Counted from the first letter of the stretch, positions 33,497-41,882 are shown. The stretch: DNA of 49,745 bases from Onthovicinus sp900555545 (GCA_949296915.1 CASFPX010000018.1:1-49745), one strand, 5' to 3'. The notes: generated by a model not told the origin, from the sequence alone. Numbers and translations are program-made.

Positions 33497-34129
33497 ATGA
33501 AGCTGATTATTATGGGAGCCCCGGGGGCCGGCAAGGGGACACAGGCTGCACGAATCAGCCGGCATCTCTCCATTCCGGCAATCTCCACGGGTGATATCCT
33601 GCGGGAGGCAATTGCCGCAGGGACGGAGATGGGCGAGCAGGCCAAGTCGTATATTGACCGTGGCCACCTCGTCCCGGATGAAGTGATGATTGGCATCATC
33701 AAAGACAGGCTCTCTCACGAGGACTGCAAGAACGGATATATTCTGGATGGTTTCCCAAGGACGATCCCGCAGGCCGAAGCACTGGATGCGATGGGGGCTG
33801 ACATTGATAAGGTCCTGTCGCTGGAAGTGAGCGACGATATGATTGTGGAACGGATGTCCGGTAGGCGTGTGTGCCCAAAGTGCGGCGCCACGTTCCACAC
33901 GGATCACAATCCGCCCAAGGTCGCCGGAATTTGCGACAAATGCGGCGCTGAGCTCATCAGGAGAAAAGATGATGCTCCCGAAACGGTTGCTGCCAGACTG
34001 AAAGTCTATCACGACCAGACGGAGCCGCTCAAGGGATACTACAAGCAGTCTGGGAAGCTTGTCATTGCCGAGGGGCAGGAAGACGTTGAGGATACAACCG
34101 CAGTTGTTTTCGCGGCCCTGGAGGTATGA
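33497..34129 (+). CDS. adk: Adenylate kinase with zinc LID
   Basis: 210 residues. Interconverts ATP+AMP and 2 ADP. P-loop GAPGAGKGTQ (7-16), AMP site DGFPRTIPQA, and a LID with CPKC...CDKC (about 130-153) that binds structural zinc as in Gram-positive enzymes. RBS AAGGAG; ATG 33497. Standard spc-operon position after secY. Confidence 0.98.
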   Translation: MKLIIMGAPGAGKGTQAARISRHLSIPAISTGDILREAIAAGTEMGEQAKSYIDRGHLVPDEVMIGIIKDRLSHEDCKNGYILDGFPRTIPQAEALDAMGADIDKVLSLEVSDDMIVERMSGRRVCPKCGATFHTDHNPPKVAGICDKCGAELIRRKDDAPETVAARLKVYHDQTEPLKGYYKQSGKLVIAEGQEDVEDTTAVVFAALEV

Positions 34130-34133
34130 GAAC

Positions 34134-34883
34134 ATGGTTGTTGTAAAAACCAAGAGAGAAATCGAGTTGATGCGCGAGGCCTGCCGGATTTCGGCAGCCG
34201 CGCTCCAGCTCGCGGGTTCGGCTGTAAGGCCGGGCATCACAACGGGCGAGATCGATCAGATCGCCTATGACTATATTATCAGTCAGGGTGCCCAACCTAA
34301 TTTTCTCCATTATAACGGTTATCCCGCAACAGCGTGTATTTCAATAAACGATGAGGTTATTCATGGTATTCCAAATCGGAATCGCGTGATCCATGAGGGC
34401 GACTTGGTCAGCATTGATCTGGGCGCCAAAAAGGACGGGTACCACGGGGACAATGCCGCCACTTTTGCAGCGGGCGCAATCAGCGACGAGGCAAAGCGGC
34501 TGAACGATACGACGCGTGAGAGCCTTTATGAGGGGATCAAGGCGGCTGTCGTGGGCGGCAGGCTTGGTGATATCGGCGCGGCCATTCAGGAGTATTGCGA
34601 GGCGCGCGGCTACTCCGTTGTCCGGGAGTTTACCGGGCACGGCGTCGGCACGGCGCTGCATGAAGACCCCGCTGTGCCGAATTACGGTACACGCGGCCGA
34701 GGCGTTCGCCTTGTGCCGGGCATGACGATTGCCATCGAGCCCATGATCAATCTGGGCAAGGCGGGAGTCAAAACATTGTCTGACGGCTGGACTGTTAAAA
34801 CAATAGATGGAAAGCTCTCATCCCATTGGGAGCACACGATTGTAATAACAAACGACGGACCGCAGATTTTAACGGTGGTTTGA
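34134..34883 (+). CDS. map: Type I methionine aminopeptidase
   Basis: 249 residues. Removes the initiator Met from nascent proteins with a dinuclear metal centre. Ligands are visible: two Asp in SIDLGAKKDGYHGDNA, His in EFTGHGVGTALHEDP, Glu in MTIAIEPMI and Glu in SSHWEHTIVI. ATG 34134 follows GGAGGTATGAG; a longer frame overlapping adk is rejected. Start is five bases after the adk stop. Confidence 0.98.
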   Translation: MVVVKTKREIELMREACRISAAALQLAGSAVRPGITTGEIDQIAYDYIISQGAQPNFLHYNGYPATACISINDEVIHGIPNRNRVIHEGDLVSIDLGAKKDGYHGDNAATFAAGAISDEAKRLNDTTRESLYEGIKAAVVGGRLGDIGAAIQEYCEARGYSVVREFTGHGVGTALHEDPAVPNYGTRGRGVRLVPGMTIAIEPMINLGKAGVKTLSDGWTVKTIDGKLSSHWEHTIVITNDGPQILTVV

Positions 34884-34923
34884 CCGCCGGCGGTTACGAT
34901 TTCCGCAATGAGGAGGATACGTT

Positions 34924-35142
34924 GTGTCAAAGCAGGATATGATTGAGATCGAGGGAATCGTGAAGGAGGCATTGCCCAATGCCATGTTTCAGGTTGAACT
35001 CGAAAACGGCCATATGATCCTGGCCCACATTTCCGGCAAGCTGCGGATGAACTACATCCGGATCCTGCCGGGCGACAAGGTTACGGTGGAGATGTCCCCG
35101 TACGATCTGTCCCGCGGCCGCATCACCTGGCGTTCAAAATAG
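34924..35142 (+). CDS. infA: Translation initiation factor IF-1 (GTG start)
   Basis: 72 residues, an S1/OB-fold protein occupying the A site during initiation. KQDMIEIEGIVKEALPNAMF and GHMILAHISGKLRMNYIRIL are hallmarks. GTG 34924 with GAGGAGGA upstream. The small KOW-like gene that often lies between map and infA in Firmicutes is absent; only 40 nt separate them. Confidence 0.97.
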   Translation: MSKQDMIEIEGIVKEALPNAMFQVELENGHMILAHISGKLRMNYIRILPGDKVTVEMSPYDLSRGRITWRSK

Positions 35143-35167
35143 CGAAAAGCGAGGGAGGTATTATACT

Positions 35168-35281
35168 ATGAAAGTCAGACCTTCTGTCAAAAAGATTTGC
35201 GAAAAGTGCAAAGTGATTAAGCGCAACGGGAAAATCATGGTCATCTGTGAGAATCCCAAGCATAAGCAGCGTCAGGGTTAA
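35168..35281 (+). CDS. rpmJ: 50S ribosomal protein L36, zinc type
   Basis: 37 residues. MKVRPSVKKICEKCKVIKR carries the CxxC pair, and CENPKH supplies the remaining zinc ligands, so this is the C+ form. RBS GGGAGGT precedes ATG 35168. It binds 23S rRNA near the factor site. Confidence 0.97.
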   Translation: MKVRPSVKKICEKCKVIKRNGKIMVICENPKHKQRQG

Positions 35282-35317
35282 CCTGAACAACCTATTATAT
35301 GGAGGTGCAACTGACAA

Positions 35318-35686
35318 ATGGCGCGTATTTCTGGCGTTGACCTGCCGAGGGATAAGCGAGTCGAGATCGGCTTGACCTATATCTTCGGCATCGGCCGCAA
35401 AACAGCAAGCGACATTATTAAAGCAACAGGCGTAAATCCTGACACCCGAGTGAAGGATTTGAGTGAAGAGGACGTCTCCAAGCTTCGTGATTATATTGAT
35501 AAGAACATCCGTGTGGAGGGCGACCTTCGCCGCGACACCGCGTTCGATATCAAGAGGCTGATCGAGATCGGCTGCTATCGCGGGATCCGTCATCGCAAGG
35601 GCCTGCCGGTCCGCGGCCAGCGTTCCAAGACGAACGCCCGCACCCGCAAAGGTCCCAAGAAGACGATTGCGAACAAGAAGAAGTAA
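35318..35686 (+). CDS. rpsM: 30S ribosomal protein S13
   Basis: 122 residues. 30S head protein contacting P-site tRNA and forming bridges B1a/B1b. MARISGVDLPRDKRVEIGLT and the basic tail RGQRSKTNARTRKGPKKT are typical. RBS GGAGGTG; start ATG 35318. Confidence 0.98.
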   Translation: MARISGVDLPRDKRVEIGLTYIFGIGRKTASDIIKATGVNPDTRVKDLSEEDVSKLRDYIDKNIRVEGDLRRDTAFDIKRLIEIGCYRGIRHRKGLPVRGQRSKTNARTRKGPKKTIANKKK

Positions 35687-35702
35687 GCGAGGAGGTAATT
35701 GA

Positions 35703-36110
35703 ATGGCTACTAAAGCTACGGGCAAGAAAGGCGCTACGACTCGTAAACGCCGTGAGCGTAAGAACATTGAGCGCGGCGCAGCTCATATCCAATCCACCTT
35801 CAACAACACGATTGTGACCATTTCCGATACGCACGGGAATGCAGTATCGTGGGCCAGTGCCGGTGAGATGGGCTTTAAGGGTTCCAGGAAATCCACACCC
35901 TTCGCCGCTCAGACAGCCGCCGAGACAGCTGCCAAGGCTGCTATGGAGCACGGCATGAAGACTGTTGAAGTTTACGTGAAGGGCCCCGGCGCAGGCCGTG
36001 AGGCCGCGATCCGTGCGCTCCAGACTGCCGGATTAGAGGTCAGCATGATCAAGGATGTCACTCCGATCCCGCACAATGGATGCCGCCCGCCCAAGAGAAG
36101 AAGAGTATAG
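35703..36110 (+). CDS. rpsK: 30S ribosomal protein S11
   Basis: 135 residues. Platform protein beside the E site. HIQSTFNNTIVTISDTHGNA and a C-terminal DVTPIPHNGCRPPKRRRV are universal. RBS GAGGAGGT before ATG. Confidence 0.98.
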   Translation: MATKATGKKGATTRKRRERKNIERGAAHIQSTFNNTIVTISDTHGNAVSWASAGEMGFKGSRKSTPFAAQTAAETAAKAAMEHGMKTVEVYVKGPGAGREAAIRALQTAGLEVSMIKDVTPIPHNGCRPPKRRRV

Positions 36111-36130
36111 TTTAAGGAGGGACCAATACT

Positions 36131-36724
36131 ATGGCAAAGAATATGCAGCCCGTTCTGAAGCGTTGCAAAACGCTGGGCATTTCTCCGGCTGTCCTTGGTT
36201 ACTCCAAGGAGACATACCGCAACCCCAAGCAGTCCCGCCGCAAGCAGTCCGAGTACGGCATGCAGCTGAATGAGAAGCAGAAGGTCAAGTTCATCTATGG
36301 CGTTCTGGAGAAGCAGTTCCATGCATACTATGAGGAGGCTGCCCGCAAGCAGGGCGTCACCGGTGAGAATCTGCTCCAGGAGTTGGAGCGCCGTCTGGAT
36401 AACGTCGTGTTCCGTATGGGTTTTGCCGCTACCCGCAGAGAGGCCCGTCAGCTCGTTAACCACGGTCACTTTACAGTAAACGGCAAGCGTGTCGATATCC
36501 CGTCCTATCAGATTAAGGTGGGCGATGTGGTAGCGATCCGCGAGAAGTCCCGTGCCTCTGTTAAATTCAAGGCTCTCATTGAGACGTTTGGCAAGCAGCC
36601 CTGCCCGAAGTGGATTGAAAAGGCCGCAGGCGCTAGCGAGGGGAAGATCGTTGCAATGCCGCAGCGTGACGATATCGATTACGAGGTAGCTGAGCACCTG
36701 ATCGTCGAGCTCTACTCCAAATAA
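36131..36724 (+). CDS. rpsD: 30S ribosomal protein S4, zinc-free type
   Basis: 197 residues. Primary 16S-binding protein and mRNA-entry component; S4 autoregulates the alpha operon in E. coli. The S4 RNA-binding domain is RLDNVVFRMGFAATRREARQ then LVNHGHFTVNGKRVDIPSY. The N-terminus has one Cys and no CxxC, so it is the C- form. RBS AAGGAGGG. A 64-nt gap before rpoA follows. Confidence 0.97.
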   Translation: MAKNMQPVLKRCKTLGISPAVLGYSKETYRNPKQSRRKQSEYGMQLNEKQKVKFIYGVLEKQFHAYYEEAARKQGVTGENLLQELERRLDNVVFRMGFAATRREARQLVNHGHFTVNGKRVDIPSYQIKVGDVVAIREKSRASVKFKALIETFGKQPCPKWIEKAAGASEGKIVAMPQRDDIDYEVAEHLIVELYSK

Positions 36725-36788
36725 TAGCTGATTGCTGAACGTTAGTACGCAGTAGGCGATAGCCACTTTTATATAAGGAGGGTTTTGA

Positions 36789-37739
36789 ATGATTGAAATC
36801 GAAAAGCCCCGAATCGAAACGACCGAACTGACACCTGACGGAACGTATGGGAAGTTCACGCTCGAGCCGCTCGAGCGTGGATATGGCACAACGCTCGGCA
36901 ACAGCCTGCGCCGTGTGTTGCTTTCCTCCCTGCCGGGCTATGCGGTCACCTCCGTCAAGATTGATGGCGCGCTCCATGAGTTCTCCACGATCGATGGCGT
37001 TAAGGAAGATGTGACCGAGATCGTCCTCAACCTAAAGGATGTCATACTGCGGATAAATGGCGACGGTCCCAAAACCGTTTACATCGATGCAAACGGTGAG
37101 GGTGAAGTAACAGCCGGCAGCATTAAAGCTGATTCGGAAGTTGTGATTTTGAATCCGGATCTCCACATCGCCTCCCTGGATAAGGATGCCCATTTGAGCA
37201 TGGAAATCACAGTGGACAGGGGCCGCGGCTATGTACCCGCGGAGCGCAATAAGCAGTTGATGCAGCCGCCTATTGGCGTGATTGCTGTCGATTCGATTTA
37301 TTCCCCGGTGCTCAAAGTAAATTATAATGTTGAGAATACCCGTGTTGGCCAGATCACGGACTACGACAAGCTGACGATCGAGGTCTGGACGAACGGTACA
37401 ATCTCCGCCAAGGAGGGTGTTTCCCTTGCGGCGAAGATTCTCACAGAGCACCTGAACCTCTTCGTTGATCTATCCGACGAGGCGCACAACGCCGAGATCA
37501 TGGTGGTCAAGGATGACAACAACAAGGAGAAATACCTTGAGAAGTCTATTGATGATCTGGATCTTTCCGTGCGCTCCTTCAACTGCCTGAAACGCGCAGG
37601 GATCAACACGGTAGAGGATTTGATCAACAAGAGCGAAGAGGATATGATGAAGGTCAGGAACCTCGGGCGCAAGTCCATGGACGAAGTGATCGCCCGCCTG
37701 AATGACCTCGGTTTGAGCCTTCGCAAGGAAGAAGAGTAA
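36789..37739 (+). CDS. rpoA: RNA polymerase subunit alpha
   Basis: 316 residues. N-terminal dimerisation domain (LEPLERGYGTTLGNSLRRVL, about 29-48) and a C-terminal helix-hairpin-helix domain (about 255-312: LSVRSFNCLKRAGINTVEDL, VRNLGRKSMDEV) that touches UP elements and activators. RBS AAGGAGGG. Start ATG 36789. Confidence 0.98.
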   Translation: MIEIEKPRIETTELTPDGTYGKFTLEPLERGYGTTLGNSLRRVLLSSLPGYAVTSVKIDGALHEFSTIDGVKEDVTEIVLNLKDVILRINGDGPKTVYIDANGEGEVTAGSIKADSEVVILNPDLHIASLDKDAHLSMEITVDRGRGYVPAERNKQLMQPPIGVIAVDSIYSPVLKVNYNVENTRVGQITDYDKLTIEVWTNGTISAKEGVSLAAKILTEHLNLFVDLSDEAHNAEIMVVKDDNNKEKYLEKSIDDLDLSVRSFNCLKRAGINTVEDLINKSEEDMMKVRNLGRKSMDEVIARLNDLGLSLRKEEE

Positions 37740-37761
37740 GACGGTAAAGGAGTGAATATAA

Positions 37762-38103
37762 ATGCCCGCAACCAGGAAGCTCGGCAGAACGACCGATCAC
37801 CGCAAGGCGATGCTGAGGGCGATGGTAACGTTCCTTCTCGAGAACGGCAAGATTGAGACAACCGTAACGCGCGCTAAGGAAGTGCGCTCGGCAACCGAGA
37901 AGATGATTACGCTTGCCAAGAACGATACACTTCATGCAAAGCGTCAGGCACTTGCTTATATCACAAAAGAGGATGTCTGCAAGAAGCTGTTTGACACCAT
38001 TGCTCCCAAGTATGCAGATCGCAAGGGCGGCTACTGCCGCATCATCCGTACCGGCCCCCGCCGCGGTGACGCAGCGGAGATGTGCATCATCGAGCTGGTC
38101 TGA
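37762..38103 (+). CDS. rplQ: 50S ribosomal protein L17
   Basis: 113 residues. Near the tunnel exit. MPATRKLGRTTDHRKAMLRA and ITLAKNDTLHAKRQAL are family markers. RBS AAAGGAG. Last gene of the block; an intrinsic terminator begins 17 nt after its stop. Confidence 0.98.
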   Translation: MPATRKLGRTTDHRKAMLRAMVTFLLENGKIETTVTRAKEVRSATEKMITLAKNDTLHAKRQALAYITKEDVCKKLFDTIAPKYADRKGGYCRIIRTGPRRGDAAEMCIIELV

Positions 38104-38120
38104 TCCCAATCTAATCATTA

Positions 38121-38148
38121 AAAAGGACCGCCTGCGGGCGGTCCTTTT
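38121..38148 (+). terminator. Terminator of the S10-spc-alpha block
   Basis: GGACCGCC (38125-38132), loop TGCG, GGCGGTCC (38137-38144), flanked by AAAA and TTTT. Confidence 0.92.
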
Positions 38149-38255
38149 CCGTCTATTGGTAGTCGACATTAGTATGGCAGATAGATGATTTGTAAAGATC
38201 GTTCGTCGCACTGGCGAATCTGAATGATGTTCGGCTGCATAGCAGATGAAAAAAT

Positions 38256-38290
38256 ACAACTGTAGGGGACGCCGCCCCCGGCGTTCCGAT
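38256..38290. repeat. GC-rich hairpin, candidate dispersed repeat
   Basis: Around TGTAGGGGACGCC, GGGACGCCG pairs with CGGCGTTCC around CCCC (about 38267-38287). An isolated GC-rich palindrome in AT-rich intergenic DNA between convergent transcripts, resembling short dispersed repeats in clostridial genomes. The rest of 38149-38323 shows no gene. Confidence 0.4.
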
Positions 38291-38323
38291 TCTTTTTCAT
38301 TTGTTGGATAAATCGGAAGGGGA

Positions 38324-38929
38324 TTACACCTTCTCTGCAATACCATAGAGAATATAGCTCAGAATTGTCTCCAGGTCCTTCTCATGGCTGGCTGCGGCCA
38401 TAGGGAATGTCTCTCCAGATAGGATCTGTTGGCTGAAATAGCTGTTAAGCATATTTTGCAGCAGATTGTAATACCGCAGCGCGTCTTGCTCTGTAATGCC
38501 CTCGCGCAGCCTTATTGTGTGAATGGCACGGGAGTACAGATCGATATTGAATCTGTCAAAATCGGCCTTGATTGCAATGAGCGGTTCCATCAGTTCCTGC
38601 GGCGTGTTTAGCATCATTTCAAAGATGATTGCCCCCATATGTGGATGGCTGATAAGGAATTCATTGCGCAGGCGCATATATTGGAGCAAGTCCGCATTTG
38701 CTTTCCACTGCCCGACGTAGCGAATAAATTCCGATACCGCATAATGTGCGCAGCACAGGTATAAATCATCCTTACCTTCAAAGTTGTGATAAATCAGGCC
38801 TTTTGCGATTCCGTTGTGCCCACATATCCCGTTAATTGTTGCACCATGGTATCCGTAGGTTCCGAATTCCCTCAGAGCAGCTTCTAAAATTTTTTGTTTC
38901 GTGATTTTTGTCTTTTCAGATTTATTCAT
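38324..38929 (-). CDS. TetR-family transcriptional regulator
   Basis: 201 residues. HTH at about 10-56: KILEAALREFGTYGYHGATI, then GIAKGLIYHNFEGKDDLYL as recognition helix. The remainder is the all-helical ligand-binding/dimer domain. ATG 38929 with GGAG seven bases upstream is chosen over the in-frame TTG 38941. The gene is divergent from a GH16 lipoprotein gene; a palindrome centred near 38957 overlaps the -35 of that gene, so repression of it and of tetR itself is likely. Inducer unknown. Confidence 0.92.
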   Translation of the reverse strand: MNKSEKTKITKQKILEAALREFGTYGYHGATINGICGHNGIAKGLIYHNFEGKDDLYLCCAHYAVSEFIRYVGQWKANADLLQYMRLRNEFLISHPHMGAIIFEMMLNTPQELMEPLIAIKADFDRFNIDLYSRAIHTIRLREGITEQDALRYYNLLQNMLNSYFSQQILSGETFPMAAASHEKDLETILSYILYGIAEKV

Positions 38930-38946
38930 TTTAATCTCCAATTTTG

Positions 38947-38968
38947 TTATTGACCGATCGGTCGATAA
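38947..38968. promoter_or_regulatory. TetR operator
   Basis: Centred on the perfect palindrome GACCGATCGGTC (38952-38963), extended by TTAT and ATAA at the ends with one mismatched pair. Shape and sequence fit TetR-family operators, and it lies between the regulator and the GH16 gene. Confidence 0.75.
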
Positions 38969-38978
38969 TTAGTATAAT
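38950..38978 (+). promoter_or_regulatory. Promoter of the GH16 lipoprotein gene
   Basis: TTGACC (38950-38955), 17 bp, TATAAT (38973-38978). The -35 and half of the spacer are inside the TetR operator, so bound repressor would block polymerase. Confidence 0.78.
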
Positions 38979-39057
38979 AAGGTAAAGTCGGGTGGAAGGC
39001 ATCTTAGATTTACTTTATGAATGAAAAATGGATGGATTGAGGAGAGGAGAAGATTTG

Positions 39058-39885
39058 ATGAAGCGCTTAATTTCTGCCATACTGATTTTGGCATTGGGGG
39101 TAACCGTGACTGCTTGTAGTACAGAAGGTGAGGAAGAGAATTTTCAACTTCCGGCGAACTATGAGTTGGCTTTTTCCGAAGAATTTGAACATGGGATCGA
39201 TCCCACCGTATGGACGACGGCTGAACTCGGTCCGCGCAAAGGTGGATATTGGTCTCCGGAACAGGTGTTCATAGCGGATGGAAATCTGGTCATTGAGACA
39301 GAATATATGAGTGGTTCACAGCCTGGCTATTACTGCGGAGAACTGAGTTGGAAGACGCGGCGCAGCACCTATGGCTATTATGAGATCCGTTGTAAGGTTG
39401 AGGATATCCGTGGGGCTTGGTCCGCCTTTTGGCTGATGCCAGACGATATTAGTCAAATGGAGCAGAAGGCGCAGGACGGTTGTGAGATTGATATTTTTGA
39501 GAGCGCAGTCCGGGATAAAATTCAAAATACCCTTCATTATGATGGTTACACAGACAGTAAAAAGCGCGTTACAAAAGTAGAGGACCTATATGATGGATTT
39601 CATACCTTTGCTCTCGATTGGAAAAAAGACAGCCTCAAATTCTATTATGACAACAAACTGCTTTGGGAGGTCACCGATCCAGATTTGATTAGTCAATCGT
39701 CGGCACGGCTTACTGTCAGTACAGAGGTCGGCGGTAATCAGAAGGAGAGTGGACCTGAACCGAGCCGATGGTTTTGGTTGGGCTGCGGCGTGATTACAGA
39801 TCCGGATAACATACTTCCGTCCCAATTTTTGGTTGACTATATTCGTGTATATGACAATGGTGAACTGCTATGGAGTGAGGTTTAA
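39058..39885 (+). CDS. GH16 family endo-beta-glucanase-like lipoprotein
   Basis: 275 residues. A lipoprotein signal (LGVTVTAC, lipid-anchored Cys20) leads to one GH16 jelly-roll domain. The catalytic EIDIFE (E143 nucleophile, D145, E148 acid/base) is intact, so it should be active on a beta-1,3/1,4-glucan, laminarin-like or galactan substrate; which one cannot be told. ATG 39058 has GAGGAG upstream; the frame open to 39028 lacks a site. It is controlled by the divergent TetR. Its stop overlaps the convergent kinase gene end by four bases. No sugar transporter is adjacent. Confidence 0.93.
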   Translation: MKRLISAILILALGVTVTACSTEGEEENFQLPANYELAFSEEFEHGIDPTVWTTAELGPRKGGYWSPEQVFIADGNLVIETEYMSGSQPGYYCGELSWKTRRSTYGYYEIRCKVEDIRGAWSAFWLMPDDISQMEQKAQDGCEIDIFESAVRDKIQNTLHYDGYTDSKKRVTKVEDLYDGFHTFALDWKKDSLKFYYDNKLLWEVTDPDLISQSSARLTVSTEVGGNQKESGPEPSRWFWLGCGVITDPDNILPSQFLVDYIRVYDNGELLWSEV

Positions 39886-40646
39886 ACGACAGGAAAGGGC
39901 AGTAATATTTTCAAAATAAACTTTCCATCCGCCCGTCTTGTGGTGCAGGTGCCGCCGTACTTTTCGGCGGCCTTTTGCATGTTGGAGAGGCCGAAGCCGT
40001 GCAGAAGGCTGTCAGCCTTAGTAGTCCGCTTCCCCTTTGGCAGTGCTTCCGCCGTACAGTTATTTTCGATCAGGATGGAGACAAAGTTCTGCACCTTGCC
40101 CGCCTTTACCAGAATGACGCGGTCCTCCTCCCGCAGCTTTTCACAGGCCTCGGAAAAATCAATGTGCTTTTCCCGCGTCTTTTCGGACTTGTCCTTGAGG
40201 ATGATATCCAGGAATTCATTGCCCGTATGGATATAGTTTTCGTAGTCTGCGATCTGAGTGCGCAGTTCCTGCGCCATCTGGCGGGTCTCCTCGGTGTTCT
40301 GCTTGCTCTCCAGCACCAGCAGGTGATTTTTCATATCGTGGTAGATGGAGCGTATGCGCTCCTCGTCTTTGAGCTTATCCTGATAGTAGGCGTACTGCTG
40401 TTGTAGTTGTGCGATCTGCACTTTATCTCGCTGTTCCTGTTCTCGGAGATAAAGGAGATTTTTGGCGTACACAAAAATTATCATAAAAATGGCAGACAAT
40501 ATACCGCTACTGATAAACAGCGTTAAATCTGCTGCCTTGCCCAGATTCAAAATACTGAAAGCTGCAAGGAAAGAAATTACAAAAGCAATTAAAAAAATCG
40601 CAGATAAAATAATACTATCCTTAATCTGTATCTTAAAACACGCCAA
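39882..40646 (-). CDS. C-terminal fragment of split AgrC-like kinase, N-box missing
   Basis: 254 codons. Two membrane helices (about 10-35, 38-62), a coiled coil (about 66-92), the phospho-acceptor motif IYHDMKNHL (His about 102) and the end of a GHKL ATPase domain (TTKADSLLHGFGLSN). Between KHIDFS and EACEKLREE the roughly 30-40 residues carrying the N-box Asn of related kinases appear deleted in frame, so ATP binding is probably lost. The apparent TTG start at 40646 has no good RBS; instead this frame continues the upstream membrane ORF through a +1 shift at a TTTT run. Its 3' end nearly matches the DNA at 2-120. Confidence 0.75.
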   Translation of the reverse strand: MACFKIQIKDSIILSAIFLIAFVISFLAAFSILNLGKAADLTLFISSGILSAIFMIIFVYAKNLLYLREQEQRDKVQIAQLQQQYAYYQDKLKDEERIRSIYHDMKNHLLVLESKQNTEETRQMAQELRTQIADYENYIHTGNEFLDIILKDKSEKTREKHIDFSEACEKLREEDRVILVKAGKVQNFVSILIENNCTAEALPKGKRTTKADSLLHGFGLSNMQKAAEKYGGTCTTRRADGKFILKILLPFPVV

Positions 40647-41070
40647 TTACAAACAAACGCACAGCAAGACCAATGGCATAAATCTCCCATCTTGTAAAAG
40701 ACTGACCGTCCACTAAAGCAATTTGTTCGTTACCATATACCCAATTTCCGACACTAAAACAAATGCTTTCAGTCAGATATACCGCAGAAACAAAAAACAT
40801 TTCTACAACAGTAATACCTTGACAGATTGAGTCTTTATAGCATATTTTCAAAATTGCAACAGAGAATACAAAAATCAGCGGTACTTTCCAAGCGCCAAGT
40901 TCCGTTAACCAAGTCATGGCATAGGTCAGCACAATATATGCTATCATAGGGATAAATTTATTGATTATCGACTGAAACCGGGGCTCTTTACACAAACACC
41001 TGCTGATTACATATAAGCAAAAGCCTTCCAATATGGTAGAAAGAATATCCAGAGTCTGATATACCCACAT
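40633..41070 (-). CDS. N-terminal membrane half of split AgrC-like kinase
   Basis: 145 residues, mostly membrane helices (about four or five), ending RLFVIGVF at a TAA. AgrC-type kinases have about six N-terminal helices before the dimerisation helix; this ORF supplies the first ones and the next ORF supplies the rest. The reading frames overlap by 14 nt, and removing one T from TTTT at the junction gives a continuous V-F-K-I reading. ATG 41070 overlaps the response regulator stop (TGATG) with GGGGGG upstream, as in an intact two-component operon. Probably a disrupted gene, or a base-call error. Confidence 0.7.
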   Translation of the reverse strand: MWVYQTLDILSTILEGFCLYVISRCLCKEPRFQSIINKFIPMIAYIVLTYAMTWLTELGAWKVPLIFVFSVAILKICYKDSICQGITVVEMFFVSAVYLTESICFSVGNWVYGNEQIALVDGQSFTRWEIYAIGLAVRLFVIGVF

Positions 41071-41783
41071 CACACCAGATCCCCCCAGTAGCCGGCCAGC
41101 TGCTCCATAAACTCCTTGCGTTTGGGTTGGCTGATGGGGATGCGTTCACCGGTGGTCAAAACGGCCTCCAGATTCTCCACCCCTTTGACGTATGCCAAAT
41201 TGACAATAAAACTGGCGTGGCACCGGCAAAAACAGGGCTGTGTTTCCAGCAGGGAGGACACCCACTTCATGTTTTTATGAATCACCTGCTCCTGCCCGTC
41301 AAAGTGCAGCAGCACATTGCGCTTCTGCGTCTCGGCATAGCGCAGATTTTTATACAGGACCTTGTACTTCCCATTCTCATTGGAAAAGCTCAGGGACGGT
41401 TCCTCCTTGCCCTGGTAGTGGGTGAAAAACCGGTCCAGCTCCATCTTCAGGCGGCCGTACTTGAGCGGCTTTAACAAGTAGTTGAACGCGCCAAACTCGT
41501 AGCCCTTCCACACATACTGCGGCAGGGAGGTCACAAACATCAGCCCCACTGTGCTGTCCATCCGGCGGAGCTCCTCCGCAGTCTTCAGGCCGTCGAGCTT
41601 TTCCATGCGGATATCCATAAAAATCAGATCATACTCGGGCCGGTAATCCGCGATCAGTTCGCTCCCATCCCGGAAAATATGATACGCAAATGTATTCCCT
41701 GTTTCTTTTTCATACCGCTCGAGAAGTGATTTTAACTGATCGATAAACGGCTGTTCATCATCGCAGATTACGATTGAAAACAT
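41070..41783 (-). CDS. LytTR response regulator (AgrA-like)
   Basis: 237 residues. Receiver domain with acidic pocket CDDEQ (8-10), phospho-acceptor D57 (DLIFMDIRM), T/S in FVTSLPQ and Lys in LLKPLKY; then a LytTR DNA-binding domain (about 140-235, including CRCHASFIVNLAYV). Activated by an AgrC-like kinase, whose split gene follows in the same operon. No agrB or agrD peptide genes are near, so the signal is not encoded here. ATG 41783 has GGGAGGTG upstream and a near-consensus promoter at 41813-41841. Confidence 0.92.
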   Translation of the reverse strand: MFSIVICDDEQPFIDQLKSLLERYEKETGNTFAYHIFRDGSELIADYRPEYDLIFMDIRMEKLDGLKTAEELRRMDSTVGLMFVTSLPQYVWKGYEFGAFNYLLKPLKYGRLKMELDRFFTHYQGKEEPSLSFSNENGKYKVLYKNLRYAETQKRNVLLHFDGQEQVIHKNMKWVSSLLETQPCFCRCHASFIVNLAYVKGVENLEAVLTTGERIPISQPKRKEFMEQLAGYWGDLV

Positions 41784-41812
41784 GGCGGCACCTCCCTGAT
41801 TGATCCGGTAAC

Positions 41813-41841
41813 ATTATACTGAAATACACTCTTTGAATCAA
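41813..41841 (-). promoter_or_regulatory. Promoter of the response regulator-kinase operon
   Basis: Minus strand TTGATT (41841-41836), 17 bp, TATAAT (41818-41813). Confidence 0.78.
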
Positions 41842-41853
41842 GCCCCCGTCCGG

Positions 41854-41882
41854 TTTACAACAACCGCCTTTTGTGGTATCCT
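41854..41882 (+). promoter_or_regulatory. Promoter of the patatin gene
   Basis: TTTACA (41854-41859), 17 bp, TATCCT (41877-41882); divergent from the regulator promoter, with only about 12 bp between the two -35 boxes. Confidence 0.55.

Noticed and set aside
41070..41783. Complete Agr quorum-sensing locus
   Set aside because: No AgrB protease or AgrD peptide frame lies on either side; only regulator and split kinase are present.
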